DNA from: Actinoplanes sp. L3-i22 | Lineage (GTDB): Bacteria; Actinomycetota; Actinomycetes; Mycobacteriales; Micromonosporaceae | Direction of reading: 5' to 3' | Assembly (NCBI RefSeq): GCF_019704555.1 | Contig: NZ_AP024745.1 | Coordinates: 6,022,501 to 6,086,500, forward strand | DNA: 64,000 nt | Shown here: in pieces, positions 57,216 to 64,000 of the stretch | Layout: each line of letters starts with the position of its first letter | Numbering within the stretch: position 1 is the stretch's first letter | Translations under genes and position numbers: made by a program | The notes under the pieces: model-generated | What the model saw: only the letters and a program-made list of their open reading frames with translations | Databases searched by the model: none | Told to the model about the DNA's origin: nothing

Positions 57216-57656
57216 TCACCTTTCGTGGGAACTCTCTGCGGGGCGGTTCGCTCGAATGAGCAGTGACTGCAGTTGGGTCAGCTCGTCGACGGTCAGGTTG
57301 ACCGAGCAGAGCAGGGCCTGGGTGAGGTCGCCGATCCGGTCGCGCAGCTGCTGACCGGTCCCGGTCAGGCTGACCAGGACGGTGCGCTCGTCGTCGGCGC
57401 CGCGGGCCCGGGTCAGGTGCCCCTGCGCCTCGAGGCGTTTCAGCAGCGGGGAGAGGGTGCCGCTGTCGAGCCGAAGGGTGCGACCCAGGTCACGGACGGT
57501 AGTTGGCCCGTCGTGCCAGAGAACCCTTAGAACCAGATATTGCGGGTACGTAAGACCGTGCGGGTCGAGCAGCGGACGGTAGAGCGAGGTCATCGCCCGG
57601 CTGGCCGCATAGAGCTGAAAGCAGATCATCTCGTCCAGCGCCGCACTCTCCCGCAT
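57216..57656 (-). CDS. ohrR: MarR-family peroxide sensor
   Basis: 146 residues: EMICFQLYAASRAMTSLYRPLL with the sensor Cys near residue 12 and the family's Tyr, then winged helix DGPTTVRDLGRTLRLDSGTLSPLLKRLEAQGHLTRARGADDERTVLVSLTG. On oxidation of this Cys the protein leaves its operator and ohr is expressed. ATG at 57656 puts the Cys at the usual place. A near-palindrome lies ~15 bases upstream. Confidence 0.93.
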   Translation of the reverse strand: MRESAALDEMICFQLYAASRAMTSLYRPLLDPHGLTYPQYLVLRVLWHDGPTTVRDLGRTLRLDSGTLSPLLKRLEAQGHLTRARGADDERTVLVSLTGTGQQLRDRIGDLTQALLCSVNLTVDELTQLQSLLIRANRPAESSHER

Positions 57657-57670
57657 GCCCAGAACAGTAG

Positions 57671-57690
57671 TACGCAATTAAGTTGTGCGC
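57671..57690 (-). promoter_or_regulatory. Candidate OhrR operator
   Basis: TACGCAATTAAGTTGTGCGC: CAATT-A-AGTTG (57675-57685) is a dyad with one mismatch, flanked by CGC/GCG. It is AT-rich in a GC-rich genome and sits in the ohrR promoter region, like known OhrR boxes with TAATT cores. Confidence 0.55.
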
Positions 57691-57735
57691 AACTGATTGC
57701 TGCCGCGGCCCGCTACCTTGTGTGATCATCGCGGG

Positions 57736-58239
57736 ATGCCGGGCATCCGATTCGTGCAACTTCCCCCCGCCGCCCTGTCGGCCCTCGTCGAGGGCGATCT
57801 GGACACCGCGAGCCGGGTCGCGGGGACGCCGCTGAGTCAGTACCTGATCGACGAGAACTGGCTCTGGCGGATCCGCCTCGCGGACATCACCGCCGATCCG
57901 GACGCCGCCGAGTGGATCGCGCGCGCCGCGATCACCGACCCGGACGGGATCGTCGTCGGCCACGGCGGCTTCCACGGGCCGCCGGACGAGCACGGGGTCG
58001 TCGAGGTGGCCTACTCGGTCGACCCGGCCCACCGCCGGCAGGGATACGCCCGCGCGATGCTGCGCGTGATGCTCGACCGGGCCGACGCCGACCCGCGCGT
58101 GACCGCGGTCCGGGCCAGCATCCGCCCGGACAACGCCGGGTCCCGGGCGACGATCAAGGGCTTCGGCTTCCGCAAGGTCGGCGAGCAGTGGGACCCGGAG
58201 GACGGCCTCGAGGACGTCTACCTCCGCCCGACCAGGTAG
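57736..58239 (+). CDS. GNAT acetyltransferase
   Basis: 167 residues: GIVVGHGGFHGPPDEHGVVEVAYSVDPAHRRQGYARAMLRVMLDRA with acetyl-CoA loop R-R-Q-G-Y-A, then ASIRPDNAGSRATIKGFGFRKVGEQWDPEDG. RimJ/L-like. ATG 57736 is the first conserved start. A TACCTT box lies 17 bases upstream (57714-57719). Divergent from ohrR. Confidence 0.9.
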   Translation: MPGIRFVQLPPAALSALVEGDLDTASRVAGTPLSQYLIDENWLWRIRLADITADPDAAEWIARAAITDPDGIVVGHGGFHGPPDEHGVVEVAYSVDPAHRRQGYARAMLRVMLDRADADPRVTAVRASIRPDNAGSRATIKGFGFRKVGEQWDPEDGLEDVYLRPTR

Positions 58240-58318
58240 CCGGGAGCGCGCGGCGCGGCCGGGCCCGGGGCGGGCAGCCACCCTGCGGGCGGTCACGGCG
58301 GGGCGCGGTGCTCCGGCC

Positions 58319-58385
58319 GTACCCAAGCAAGGGTTGAGCGGGACCGAAGCGGACCGCGACCGGACAGCGACCTGGAACGAGGCGG
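58319..58385 (-). repeat. Dispersed repeat R2, copy B
   Basis: Reverse-oriented match to 52697-52763 (about 84% by eye). It begins 11 bases after the stop of the minus-strand EEP gene (58397) and is in the same orientation as that gene, as copy A is with its own upstream gene. Confidence 0.75.
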
Positions 58386-58396
58386 ACCGGAAGGGG

Positions 58397-59167
58397 TCAG
58401 CGGTCCAGGTGGACGACCAGGGGGCGGTGGTCGGAGACCGGCGAATGCGGGGTGCGGACCTGGACCACCCGGCCCAGCGCCGCCTCCCCCCGCGGATCCG
58501 CCAGGACGTGATCGAGCTGGGTGCGCGGCGAGGGGCTCGGGAACGTCGCCGCCCGGGCCAGCGGCCGCCACCCGGTGAACGCCCGCACCGGCCCGCTCGG
58601 CATGTTCAGGTCGCCGAGCAGGATGCGCGGGGCCGGCAGCGCGCGCATCGCCCGGACCGCGTGGCGCAGCTGGCGGACGTTCCAGCCGGGCACGAACGAC
58701 AGGTGGGTGGTGCCGACGCTGAGCAGCCCGCGCGGCGTCTCCAGGACCGCGGCGAGCAGCACCCGCGGCTCGTCCTTGAGCAGCAGCAGGCCGTCGCCGG
58801 TGAGCACCGGCGAGCGGATCGGCGCGCCGGGCAGCTGGGTGATCTGCCAGCGCCGCACCGGGAAGCGGCTGACCAGGGCGATCCCGTACTGCGGGTGGGC
58901 GATGTCGGCGTCGGCGTGCCACGGCTGCCAGGTCTGGCCGGGCGTGCCGACCACCGCGGCGGCGAACCGGTGCGCGGGCGCGTCGAGGGCCCGCGCGCAC
59001 AACACGGTCAGGTCGAGGCCGCCGGAGCGGGGCTGCGCCCGGTCGACCTCCTGCAGACCCAGCACGTCGGCGTCGAGGTCGGCGACCGCCGCGGCGACCC
59101 GGTCGGCGTGTACCGTGCCGTCAGACAGTGATCTGCCGTGTAGCAGGTTGAACGTGGCCAGGCGCAC
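58397..59167 (-). CDS. Endonuclease/exonuclease/phosphatase-family hydrolase
   Basis: 256 residues of the EEP superfamily: RLATFNLLHGRS (Asn 6), VLGLQEVDR (Glu ~41), GTTHLSFVPG (His ~155), RILLGDLNMPSG (Asp/Asn ~186), QLDHVLAD and VSDHRPLVV (Asp-His ~246). All catalytic residues are intact. EEP enzymes cut phosphodiesters in DNA, RNA or phospholipids (sphingomyelinase-like). No signal peptide, so probably cytosolic. ATG 59167. Confidence 0.92.
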   Translation of the reverse strand: MRLATFNLLHGRSLSDGTVHADRVAAAVADLDADVLGLQEVDRAQPRSGGLDLTVLCARALDAPAHRFAAAVVGTPGQTWQPWHADADIAHPQYGIALVSRFPVRRWQITQLPGAPIRSPVLTGDGLLLLKDEPRVLLAAVLETPRGLLSVGTTHLSFVPGWNVRQLRHAVRAMRALPAPRILLGDLNMPSGPVRAFTGWRPLARAATFPSPSPRTQLDHVLADPRGEAALGRVVQVRTPHSPVSDHRPLVVHLDR

Positions 59168-59196
59168 AGGCTGACCCTAGTCAATGGAGAAGATGC

Positions 59197-59289
59197 GTGT
59201 TCACCAAGGCTCTGTGTTGCTCAGTGCTCGTCTTCATAGCCGTCGCGATGTTCGGCATGTGGCTGCAGCGGGTGCGCGGCCGTAAGTGA
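59197..59289 (+). CDS. 30-residue membrane peptide
   Basis: GTG TTC ACC ... gives MFTKALCCSVLVFIAVAMFG then MWLQRVRGRK: one hydrophobic helix followed by a basic end. GGAGAAG lies ~6 bases before the GTG. Its stop overlaps the GTG of the TauE exporter gene (GTGA), as in coupled genes. A different small frame (59184-59285) overlaps it but encodes nothing membrane-like. It may be an exporter subunit or a leader for coupling. Confidence 0.5.
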   Translation: MFTKALCCSVLVFIAVAMFGMWLQRVRGRK

Positions 59290-60047
59290 TCGTCACGCTC
59301 CTGGTGGCGGCCGCCGCGGCCGGATGGGTCGACGCGGTCGTCGGCGGAGGCGGTCTCCTGCTGCTGCCCGCCCTGCTGCTGGCCGCCCCGCAGCTGCCGC
59401 TGCCGACCGCGCTGGGCACGAACAAGCTCGCCGCGATCTGCGGGACCAGCACCGCCGCGTACACGTACGCGCGCCGCACCAAGATCGACTGGGGGGTGGC
59501 CGGGCCGTCCGCCGCGCTGGCGCTGCTCTGCGCGGGCTGCGGGGCGCTGCTGGCCGGGTCGATCCCGGCCGGCGCGTACCGGCCGGTCGTGCTCGCCGTG
59601 CTGATCGCCGTGGCGGTCTTCGTGACCGTGCGGCCGGCGATGGGTCTGGCCGAGCACATGGAGAAGCGCACCGCGCTGCGCCGGGGCCTGGCCGTCGCGG
59701 TCGCCGGCGGGGTGATCGCCCTGTACGACGGGCTGATCGGCCCCGGCACCGGCACGTTCCTGGTGCTCGCGTTCACCACGATCGTCGGCGCCGACTTCGT
59801 GCACGGCTCGGCGATGGCCAAGCTGGTCAACACCGGCACCAACCTGGGCGCGCTGATCGTCTTCGCGGCGACCGGGCACGTGCACTGGTGGCTCGGCGCG
59901 GGCATGGCGGTCTGCAACATCGCCGGCGCGGTCGTCGGCGCCCGGATGGCGCTGCGCAAGGGCTCCGGCTTCGTCCGGATCGTGCTGCTGGTCGTGGTGC
60001 TCGCCCTGATCGTCAAGCTCGGCGTCGATCAGATAAGAATGGCCTGA
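59286..60047 (+). CDS. TauE/SafE (TSUP) family exporter
   Basis: 253 residues, about eight membrane helices, with the two TSUP repeats: AGWVDAVVGGGGLLLLPALLLA ... LGTNKLAAICGTSTA and IALYDGLIGPGTGTFLVLAFTT ... AKLVNTGTNLGALIVFA. Such proteins move sulfite, sulfonates or other organic anions. GTG start in the GTGA overlap with the small peptide. Its stop overlaps the next start (TGATG). Confidence 0.92.
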   Translation: MIVTLLVAAAAAGWVDAVVGGGGLLLLPALLLAAPQLPLPTALGTNKLAAICGTSTAAYTYARRTKIDWGVAGPSAALALLCAGCGALLAGSIPAGAYRPVVLAVLIAVAVFVTVRPAMGLAEHMEKRTALRRGLAVAVAGGVIALYDGLIGPGTGTFLVLAFTTIVGADFVHGSAMAKLVNTGTNLGALIVFAATGHVHWWLGAGMAVCNIAGAVVGARMALRKGSGFVRIVLLVVVLALIVKLGVDQIRMA

Positions 60048-60520
60048 TGAGCGACGAAGCGCAGAATCTGATCGCCGAGATCGAAGAGCAGGAGCGCCGC
60101 CTGGTCTTCGCGACCTTCGACGAGGCGGACGCGTGGGCGCTGGGCTGCCTGCTCGTCAACCTGGCCACCCAGCGCGGGCTCCCGGTCGCGGTCGACATCC
60201 GCCGCGGCGAGCAGCAACTCTTCCACGCCGGGCTGCCCGGCTCCACCGCCGACAACGACGCCTGGATCGCCCGCAAGGTCCGGGTGGTGAACCGGTTCGC
60301 CGCCTCGTCGTACCTGATCGGCCGCCAGCTGGCCGCCAAGGGCCGGGAGCTGGACGCGGCGATGGGCGTCGACCCGGCGCTGTTCGCGGCGCACGGCGGC
60401 GCGTTCCCGATCCGGATCACGGGCGTCGGGGTGGTCGGCGTGGTGACCGTTTCCGGTCTGCCGCAGGCGGAGGACCACGCCCTGGTCGTCGAGGCGATCG
60501 AGACGTTCCTGGAGGACTGA
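60047..60520 (+). CDS. Heme-degrading-domain protein (GlcG/HbpS, UPF0303-like)
   Basis: 157 residues: RLVFATFDEADAWALGCLLVNLATQRGLPVAVDIRRGEQQLFHAGLPGSTADNDAWIARKVRVVNRFAASSYLIGRQLAAKG, the DUF336/HbpS-type fold of the UPF0303 subgroup. HbpS of Streptomyces binds heme outside the cell; this one has no signal peptide. Coupled to the TauE exporter by one shared base. Confidence 0.88.
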   Translation: MSDEAQNLIAEIEEQERRLVFATFDEADAWALGCLLVNLATQRGLPVAVDIRRGEQQLFHAGLPGSTADNDAWIARKVRVVNRFAASSYLIGRQLAAKGRELDAAMGVDPALFAAHGGAFPIRITGVGVVGVVTVSGLPQAEDHALVVEAIETFLED

Positions 60521-60577
60521 GTCTGCTGTCGGCAGATCTTCTTGGGCCGGGCCGACGCCGTCGGGCAGGCTCGGCCC

Positions 60578-61540
60578 ATGCGGATTCTGATCCTCGGGGG
60601 CAGCGGTTTCGTCGGCCGCACCCTCGCCTCCACGGCTGTCGCGGCCGGTCACGACGTGACGGTGTTCAACCGCGGCCGGCGCGATCCGGTGCCCGGGGTC
60701 GAGGTGCTGCTCGGCGACCGGCTCGCCGAGGGCGGGCTCGCCGCGCTCGGCACCGGCACCTGGGACGCGGTCGTCGACACCTGGTCCGCCGAGGCCGCGG
60801 CGGTGGGCACGGCGGCGGCCTCGCTCGCGGGACGAGCAGGACATTGGACGTACGTCTCCAGCCGTTCCGTCTACCGCTATCCCGCCCCCCGGCACGCGGC
60901 CGAGGACGCCCCGCTCGCCGACCTCGACGACCCGGGTTACGCCGGCGACAAGCTGCGCGGCGAGCGGGCCGCCGCGGCGTTCGGCGGGCCGGTCCTGCTG
61001 GCCCGGGCCGGGCTGATCCTCGGCCCGCACGAGGACGTCGGCCGGCTGCCCTGGTGGCTGCACCGCCTGCACCGCGGCGGCCCGACCCTCGCGCCCGGGC
61101 CGCGGGAGCTGCCGTTGCAGTACATCGACGCCCGCGACCTCGCCGGGTTCATCCTCGCCAACATCGGGACGGCCGGGGCGTTCAACCTGGTCAGCCCGTC
61201 CGGGCACACCACCATGGGCGAGCTGCTGGAGACGGCGGCCGCGGTCACCGGCGGCCGGGCCGAGCTGCGCTGGACCGAGCCGTCGGTGCTCCTCGACGCC
61301 GGCCTCGCGCCCTGGACCGACCTGCCGATCTGGCTGCCGCCGGGCGAGCTGCACGACTTCCTGCACCAGGGCGACGTGCGCCGGGCCCTGGCCGCCGGGC
61401 TGCGCTGCCGGCCGGTCGCCGAGACGGTGACCGACACCTGGGCCTGGCTGTCCGGCCTGCCCGAGGCCGCGCCGCAGCGCGCCGACCGCCCGTCGGTCGG
61501 CCTCGACCCGGCGATCGAGGCGAAGCTGCTCAACGGGTGA
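60578..61540 (+). CDS. NAD-dependent epimerase/reductase (extended SDR)
   Basis: 320 residues: ILILGGSGFVGRTLASTAVAAGHDVTVFNRGRR (Rossmann loop GGSGFVG at ~7-13), YVSSRSVYRYP (Ser of catalytic site), and GYAGDKLRGE with the YxxxK-like Y-A-G-D-K. Position of Tyr and Lys fits the isoflavone-reductase/nucleoside-sugar epimerase-like subgroup common in actinobacteria. Substrate unknown. ATG 60578 is the family start. Confidence 0.9.
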   Translation: MRILILGGSGFVGRTLASTAVAAGHDVTVFNRGRRDPVPGVEVLLGDRLAEGGLAALGTGTWDAVVDTWSAEAAAVGTAAASLAGRAGHWTYVSSRSVYRYPAPRHAAEDAPLADLDDPGYAGDKLRGERAAAAFGGPVLLARAGLILGPHEDVGRLPWWLHRLHRGGPTLAPGPRELPLQYIDARDLAGFILANIGTAGAFNLVSPSGHTTMGELLETAAAVTGGRAELRWTEPSVLLDAGLAPWTDLPIWLPPGELHDFLHQGDVRRALAAGLRCRPVAETVTDTWAWLSGLPEAAPQRADRPSVGLDPAIEAKLLNG

Positions 61541-61907
61541 CCCGCACGATCCGGGCCGGGCCGGTCGCCACGTCCGCCCGGGGCACCTCGGCCAGCTGCC
61601 GATACGTCCGGTCGAGGGCGTCCCGGACACCCGCCAGCCAGCCCTCGTCACCCACGTCGGGCCGAGGACCGGGCGGTTCCGCGGCGGACCCGCTCATCAG
61701 GCGGGCCGCCATCCGGTTGAGCAGCGCCTGCCGATAGGCCCCGAGCACCGCCGCGGCCAGCGCGTCCACCCCGGGCAGCCGCTCGCGCCACCGCGGGCTG
61801 ATCTCCACCGCGGCCACGCCGCCGTCCGGAGCCACCCGGACCAGCACGACCCCGTCGTCGTCCACCCCGGCCTGCATCGCCCCGGGTCGCAGATCCGGTC
61901 CGGCCAT
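61530..61907 (-). CDS. YbaB/EbfC-like small protein (tentative)
   Basis: 125 residues: VDDDGVVLVRVAPDGGVAAVEISPRWRERLPGVDALAAAVLGAYRQALLNRMAARLM. The two strands followed by a long helix (residues ~15-75) recall the DNA-binding YbaB/EbfC fold. The last ~50 residues are a second helical part. ATG 61907. The final 11 bases overlap the 3' end of the epimerase gene. Family call is tentative. Confidence 0.6.
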   Translation of the reverse strand: MAGPDLRPGAMQAGVDDDGVVLVRVAPDGGVAAVEISPRWRERLPGVDALAAAVLGAYRQALLNRMAARLMSGSAAEPPGPRPDVGDEGWLAGVRDALDRTYRQLAEVPRADVATGPARIVRVTR

Positions 61908-62034
61908 CGGTCTCCCCCCGTCACGGTTTCTCTGGCTAACCCCGTGACGGGGACTTCCGCCGGGCGGCGGGCGGGAGGACGCGGCCCGCGCCAATTCGAC
62001 CGGGGCCGATGAACCGGGCGGGCCGGGCGAGCGT

Positions 62035-63705
62035 TTACAGCGATCGCGCGGCGTGCCGTCCGGCGGCTCGCCCGCTGAAGATGCAGCCGCCGAGGAACGT
62101 GCCCTCCAGGGCGTTGTACCCGTGGACGCCGCCGCCGCCGAACCCGGCGACCTCCCCGGCCGCGTACAGCCCGGGCAGCGCTTCCCCGTCCACCCCGAGA
62201 GCCCGCGAGTCCAGGTCGGTCTGGATCCCGCCGAGGGACTTGCGGGTCAGGATGTGCAGCTTCACCCCGATCAGCGGCCCGGCGGCCGGGTCGAGCAGGC
62301 GGTGCGGCGACGATGTACGCCCGACCCGGTCGCCGATGTAGCGCCGCGAGTTGTAGATCCCCTGGATCTGCCCGTCCTTGGTGACCTTGTTGGCCAGCTG
62401 CCGGTCCCGGGCCTCGATCTGCCCGCGCACGTGCGTCACGTCCAGCAGCGGCGTGTCGGTCAGCTTGTTCATCCCGGCGACCAGCTCCTCCAGGGTCGCG
62501 GCGACCACGAAGTCCGCGCCGTGCTGCTTGAACGCCTCGACCGGCCCGGGCGCGCCCTTGCCGAGCAGCCGGTCGCGCAGGAACGCCTTGCGGTCCTTCG
62601 CGGTCAGGTCCGGGTTCTGTTCCGAGCCGGACAGCGCGAACTCCTTCTCGATCATCTTCTGGGTGAGGATGAACCAGGAGTGGTCATGCTCGGCCAGGTC
62701 CGGCGTCGTGCGCAGGTACCGGAGCGTGCCGAGCGTGTCGTAGCTGGGGTAGTACGGCTGCGGCAGGCGCCGGCCGAGCGCGTCGAACCACATCGGCGAG
62801 GGCGCGGAGAGGATCCGGATGCCGTGCGACGGCCAGATCGGGTCCCAGTTGCGGATGCCCTCGGTGTAGTGCCACATCCGGTCCCGGTTGACCAGCCGCG
62901 CGCCGGCGTCCTCGGCGATCCCGAGCATCCGGCCGTCCACGTAGGCCGGCACCCCGGTGATCATCGACTTCGGGGCGGTGCCGAGCCGCTCCGGCCAGTA
63001 CCGCCGGACCAGGTCGTGGTTCGCCCCGATGCCGCCCGTGGTGACGATCACCGCCTGCGCCCGTACCTCAAATTCTTGAAGCTCTTCCCGGTTTGTCGGA
63101 AAGCCACGTGCGGCATCGTCATCTTTCAAGAGCTTTCCGCGTACGCCGACAACCGCGCCCCCCTCGACGACCAGCTCGTCGACCCGGTGCCGGTGCCGGA
63201 ACTCCAGCAGCCCGGCCTCGGCAGCCTTGAGCGCGGACGCCGCGAACGGCTCGACCACGCCGGTCCCGGTCCCCCAGGTGATGTGGAAGCGCGGCACCGA
63301 GTTGCCGTGCCCGCCGGCGCGCAGGTCACCGCGTTCGGCCCAGCCGGCGAACGGCAGCCAGCTCAGCCCGAGCCCGGCCAGCCAGGAGCGCTTCTCCCCG
63401 GCGGCGAACTCGACGTACGCCCGCGCCCACTTCACCGCCCACGAGTCCTCGTCGCCGAGCCGGTCGAAGCCGGCCGACCCGCGCCAGTCGCTCCACGCCA
63501 GGTCGACGCTGTCGCTGATCCGGGCCCGGCGCTGCTCGGGGCTGTCGACGAAGAACAGGCCACCGAACGACCACCACGCCTGCCCGCCGAGGTTCGCGGC
63601 GTTCTCCTGGTCGAGCAGCGCCACCTTCTTCCCGGCGGTGGTGAGCTCGTGCGCCGCGACCAGTCCGGCCAGTCCGGCGCCGACGACGATGACGTCCGCG
63701 TCCAC
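62035..63705 (-). CDS. FAD-dependent dehydrogenase (KstD-like flavin fold)
   Basis: 556 residues. FAD-binding ADVIVVGAGLAGLVAAHELTTAGKKVALLDQ (GxGxxG at ~8-13), QAWWSFGGLFFVD, and the C-terminal FAD motif LPGLYAAGEVAGFGGGGVHGYNALEGTFLGGCIFSGRAAG. This is the FAD-binding dehydrogenase group related to 3-ketosteroid 1-dehydrogenase and fumarate reductase; substrate unknown. GTG 63705 has GAGGGGG just upstream and fits better than the ATG at 63729, which overlaps a palindrome. A ~90-bp AT-richer patch at 63060-63150 encodes KLLKDDDAARGFPTNREEL. Confidence 0.9.
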   Translation of the reverse strand: MDADVIVVGAGLAGLVAAHELTTAGKKVALLDQENAANLGGQAWWSFGGLFFVDSPEQRRARISDSVDLAWSDWRGSAGFDRLGDEDSWAVKWARAYVEFAAGEKRSWLAGLGLSWLPFAGWAERGDLRAGGHGNSVPRFHITWGTGTGVVEPFAASALKAAEAGLLEFRHRHRVDELVVEGGAVVGVRGKLLKDDDAARGFPTNREELQEFEVRAQAVIVTTGGIGANHDLVRRYWPERLGTAPKSMITGVPAYVDGRMLGIAEDAGARLVNRDRMWHYTEGIRNWDPIWPSHGIRILSAPSPMWFDALGRRLPQPYYPSYDTLGTLRYLRTTPDLAEHDHSWFILTQKMIEKEFALSGSEQNPDLTAKDRKAFLRDRLLGKGAPGPVEAFKQHGADFVVAATLEELVAGMNKLTDTPLLDVTHVRGQIEARDRQLANKVTKDGQIQGIYNSRRYIGDRVGRTSSPHRLLDPAAGPLIGVKLHILTRKSLGGIQTDLDSRALGVDGEALPGLYAAGEVAGFGGGGVHGYNALEGTFLGGCIFSGRAAGRHAARSL

Positions 63706-63728
63706 GACAACCCCCTCAAGGTGATCCA

Positions 63729-63760
63729 CGCCACGTGGCGATACCGGAATCTATCCGATA
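63729..63760. promoter_or_regulatory. Two adjacent dyads in the divergent gap
   Basis: Perfect CGCCACGTGGCG (63729-63740) followed by TACCGGA ATCTA TCCGATA (63742-63760, one mismatch). They lie just upstream of the dehydrogenase GTG and ~100 bases before the 63861 gene, a likely operator for a TetR-like or similar regulator that is not in the window. Confidence 0.5.
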
Positions 63761-63860
63761 CATGAAATTGGCTCGCAACACGCCGAGGAGGCATTGTGTC
63801 CTCGCTCGCCTCCCAAAACCCCGCACGGACACTACGGCGAATCACGGTGACAATGGTGTG

Positions 63861-64000
63861 GTGCCGCACCAGATCCCCACCGCCGACCCGGCGCAGACCC
63901 GCGCCGAGCTCGAAAATCTCCGCCCTGACCTGGTCGAACGCTACGACGCGGCACTCCCCGGCGCCCGCGCGGCGATCCTGCGCCGGCTGCAGATCGCGAT
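63861..64000 (+). CDS. 3' partial gene, possibly IucA/IucC-family
   Basis: From GTG 63861 the frame is open to the right edge, giving 46 residues: VPHQIPTADPAQTRAELENL, then RPDLVERYDAALPGARAAIL and RRLQIA. The opening resembles the N-terminal helix of actinobacterial IucA/IucC siderophore synthetases as I remember them, but the visible part is too short for certainty. It is divergent from the flavin dehydrogenase, with no ribosome site visible at 63858/63861 (a TGACAATGG run is there). Confidence 0.45.
   Translation, partial: MPHQIPTADPAQTRAELENLRPDLVERYDAALPGARAAILRRLQIA

Overview
The window is very GC-rich DNA (about 70% or more by eye) with frequent GTG and TTG starts, many 4-base ATGA/GTGA gene overlaps, and TANNNT -10 boxes lying 6-7 bases before start codons (leaderless transcripts). 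This points to a filamentous actinobacterium. A FliA/WhiG-type sigma factor, a remnant of a maleylpyruvate-isomerase-family protein, a DUF574 methyltransferase and an AfsR-like regulator suggest Micromonosporaceae, most likely Actinoplanes or a relative. That placement is inference; no rRNA or tRNA gene is visible. It looks like ordinary chromosome with accessory patches, not a phage or plasmid.

Layout. 0-7.9 kb: the end of an AfsR-like TPR regulator, a shrunken RTX-like secreted protein, a TAT-exported multicopper oxidase, a secreted Cys-rich protein, an RmlD-like reductase, VOC and GNAT proteins, and a Clp-N/HTH protein behind twin palindromes. 8-11.4 kb: an ABC-2 exporter followed by a DesK/DesR-like two-component pair. 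11.4-22.2 kb: a HEAT-repeat protein behind a 34-bp tandem repeat, the FliA-like sigma factor, a DHFR-like reductase, a class I aminotransferase, an ABC-F ATPase with a structured leader, UppP, a membrane protein, a methyltransferase pair and a DnaQ-fold nuclease. 22.2-23.1 kb: a gene-free stretch with AT-rich palindromes and a perfect 20-bp inverted repeat, leading into a tyrosine recombinase. The strand bias of G and C flips inside that gene. 24-34.7 kb: hydrolase, acetyltransferases, two APH-type kinases, methyltransferases, a truncated HD-domain gene, a phosphoesterase, an ECF sigma/anti-sigma-like pair, a maleylpyruvate-isomerase remnant and a winged-helix/membrane pair. 34.7-36.3 kb: an AsnC regulator divergent from a leucine/valine dehydrogenase.

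37-44 kb: a large LuxR-type ATPase regulator coupled to a small HTH protein, divergent from a three-gene operon of two dynamin-like GTPases and a His/Asp-rich protein. 44-52.6 kb: MFS transporter plus GntR regulator, an S1-domain protein, GNATs, a second HEAT protein, an acyltransferase, a DinB-like protein, and a guanidine-III riboswitch in front of a Gdx-type SMR exporter. 52.6-53.5 kb: a gene-free zone of tandem repeats. 53.5-64 kb: a MarR-GNAT fusion divergent from a MerR regulator with a 19-bp-spacer promoter, an ohrR-ohr peroxide operon, an EEP-family hydrolase, a TauE exporter set, an epimerase, a flavin dehydrogenase, and the start of a gene that runs off the edge.

Two dispersed repeat families (R1 at 49.8 and 53.8 kb; R2 at 52.7 and 58.3 kb) each sit just 3' of genes in matching orientation. 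The strongest functional call outside ordinary genes is the guanidine-III riboswitch. The least-explained features are the paired dynamin operon, the composition flip at the recombinase, and the two dispersed repeat families.
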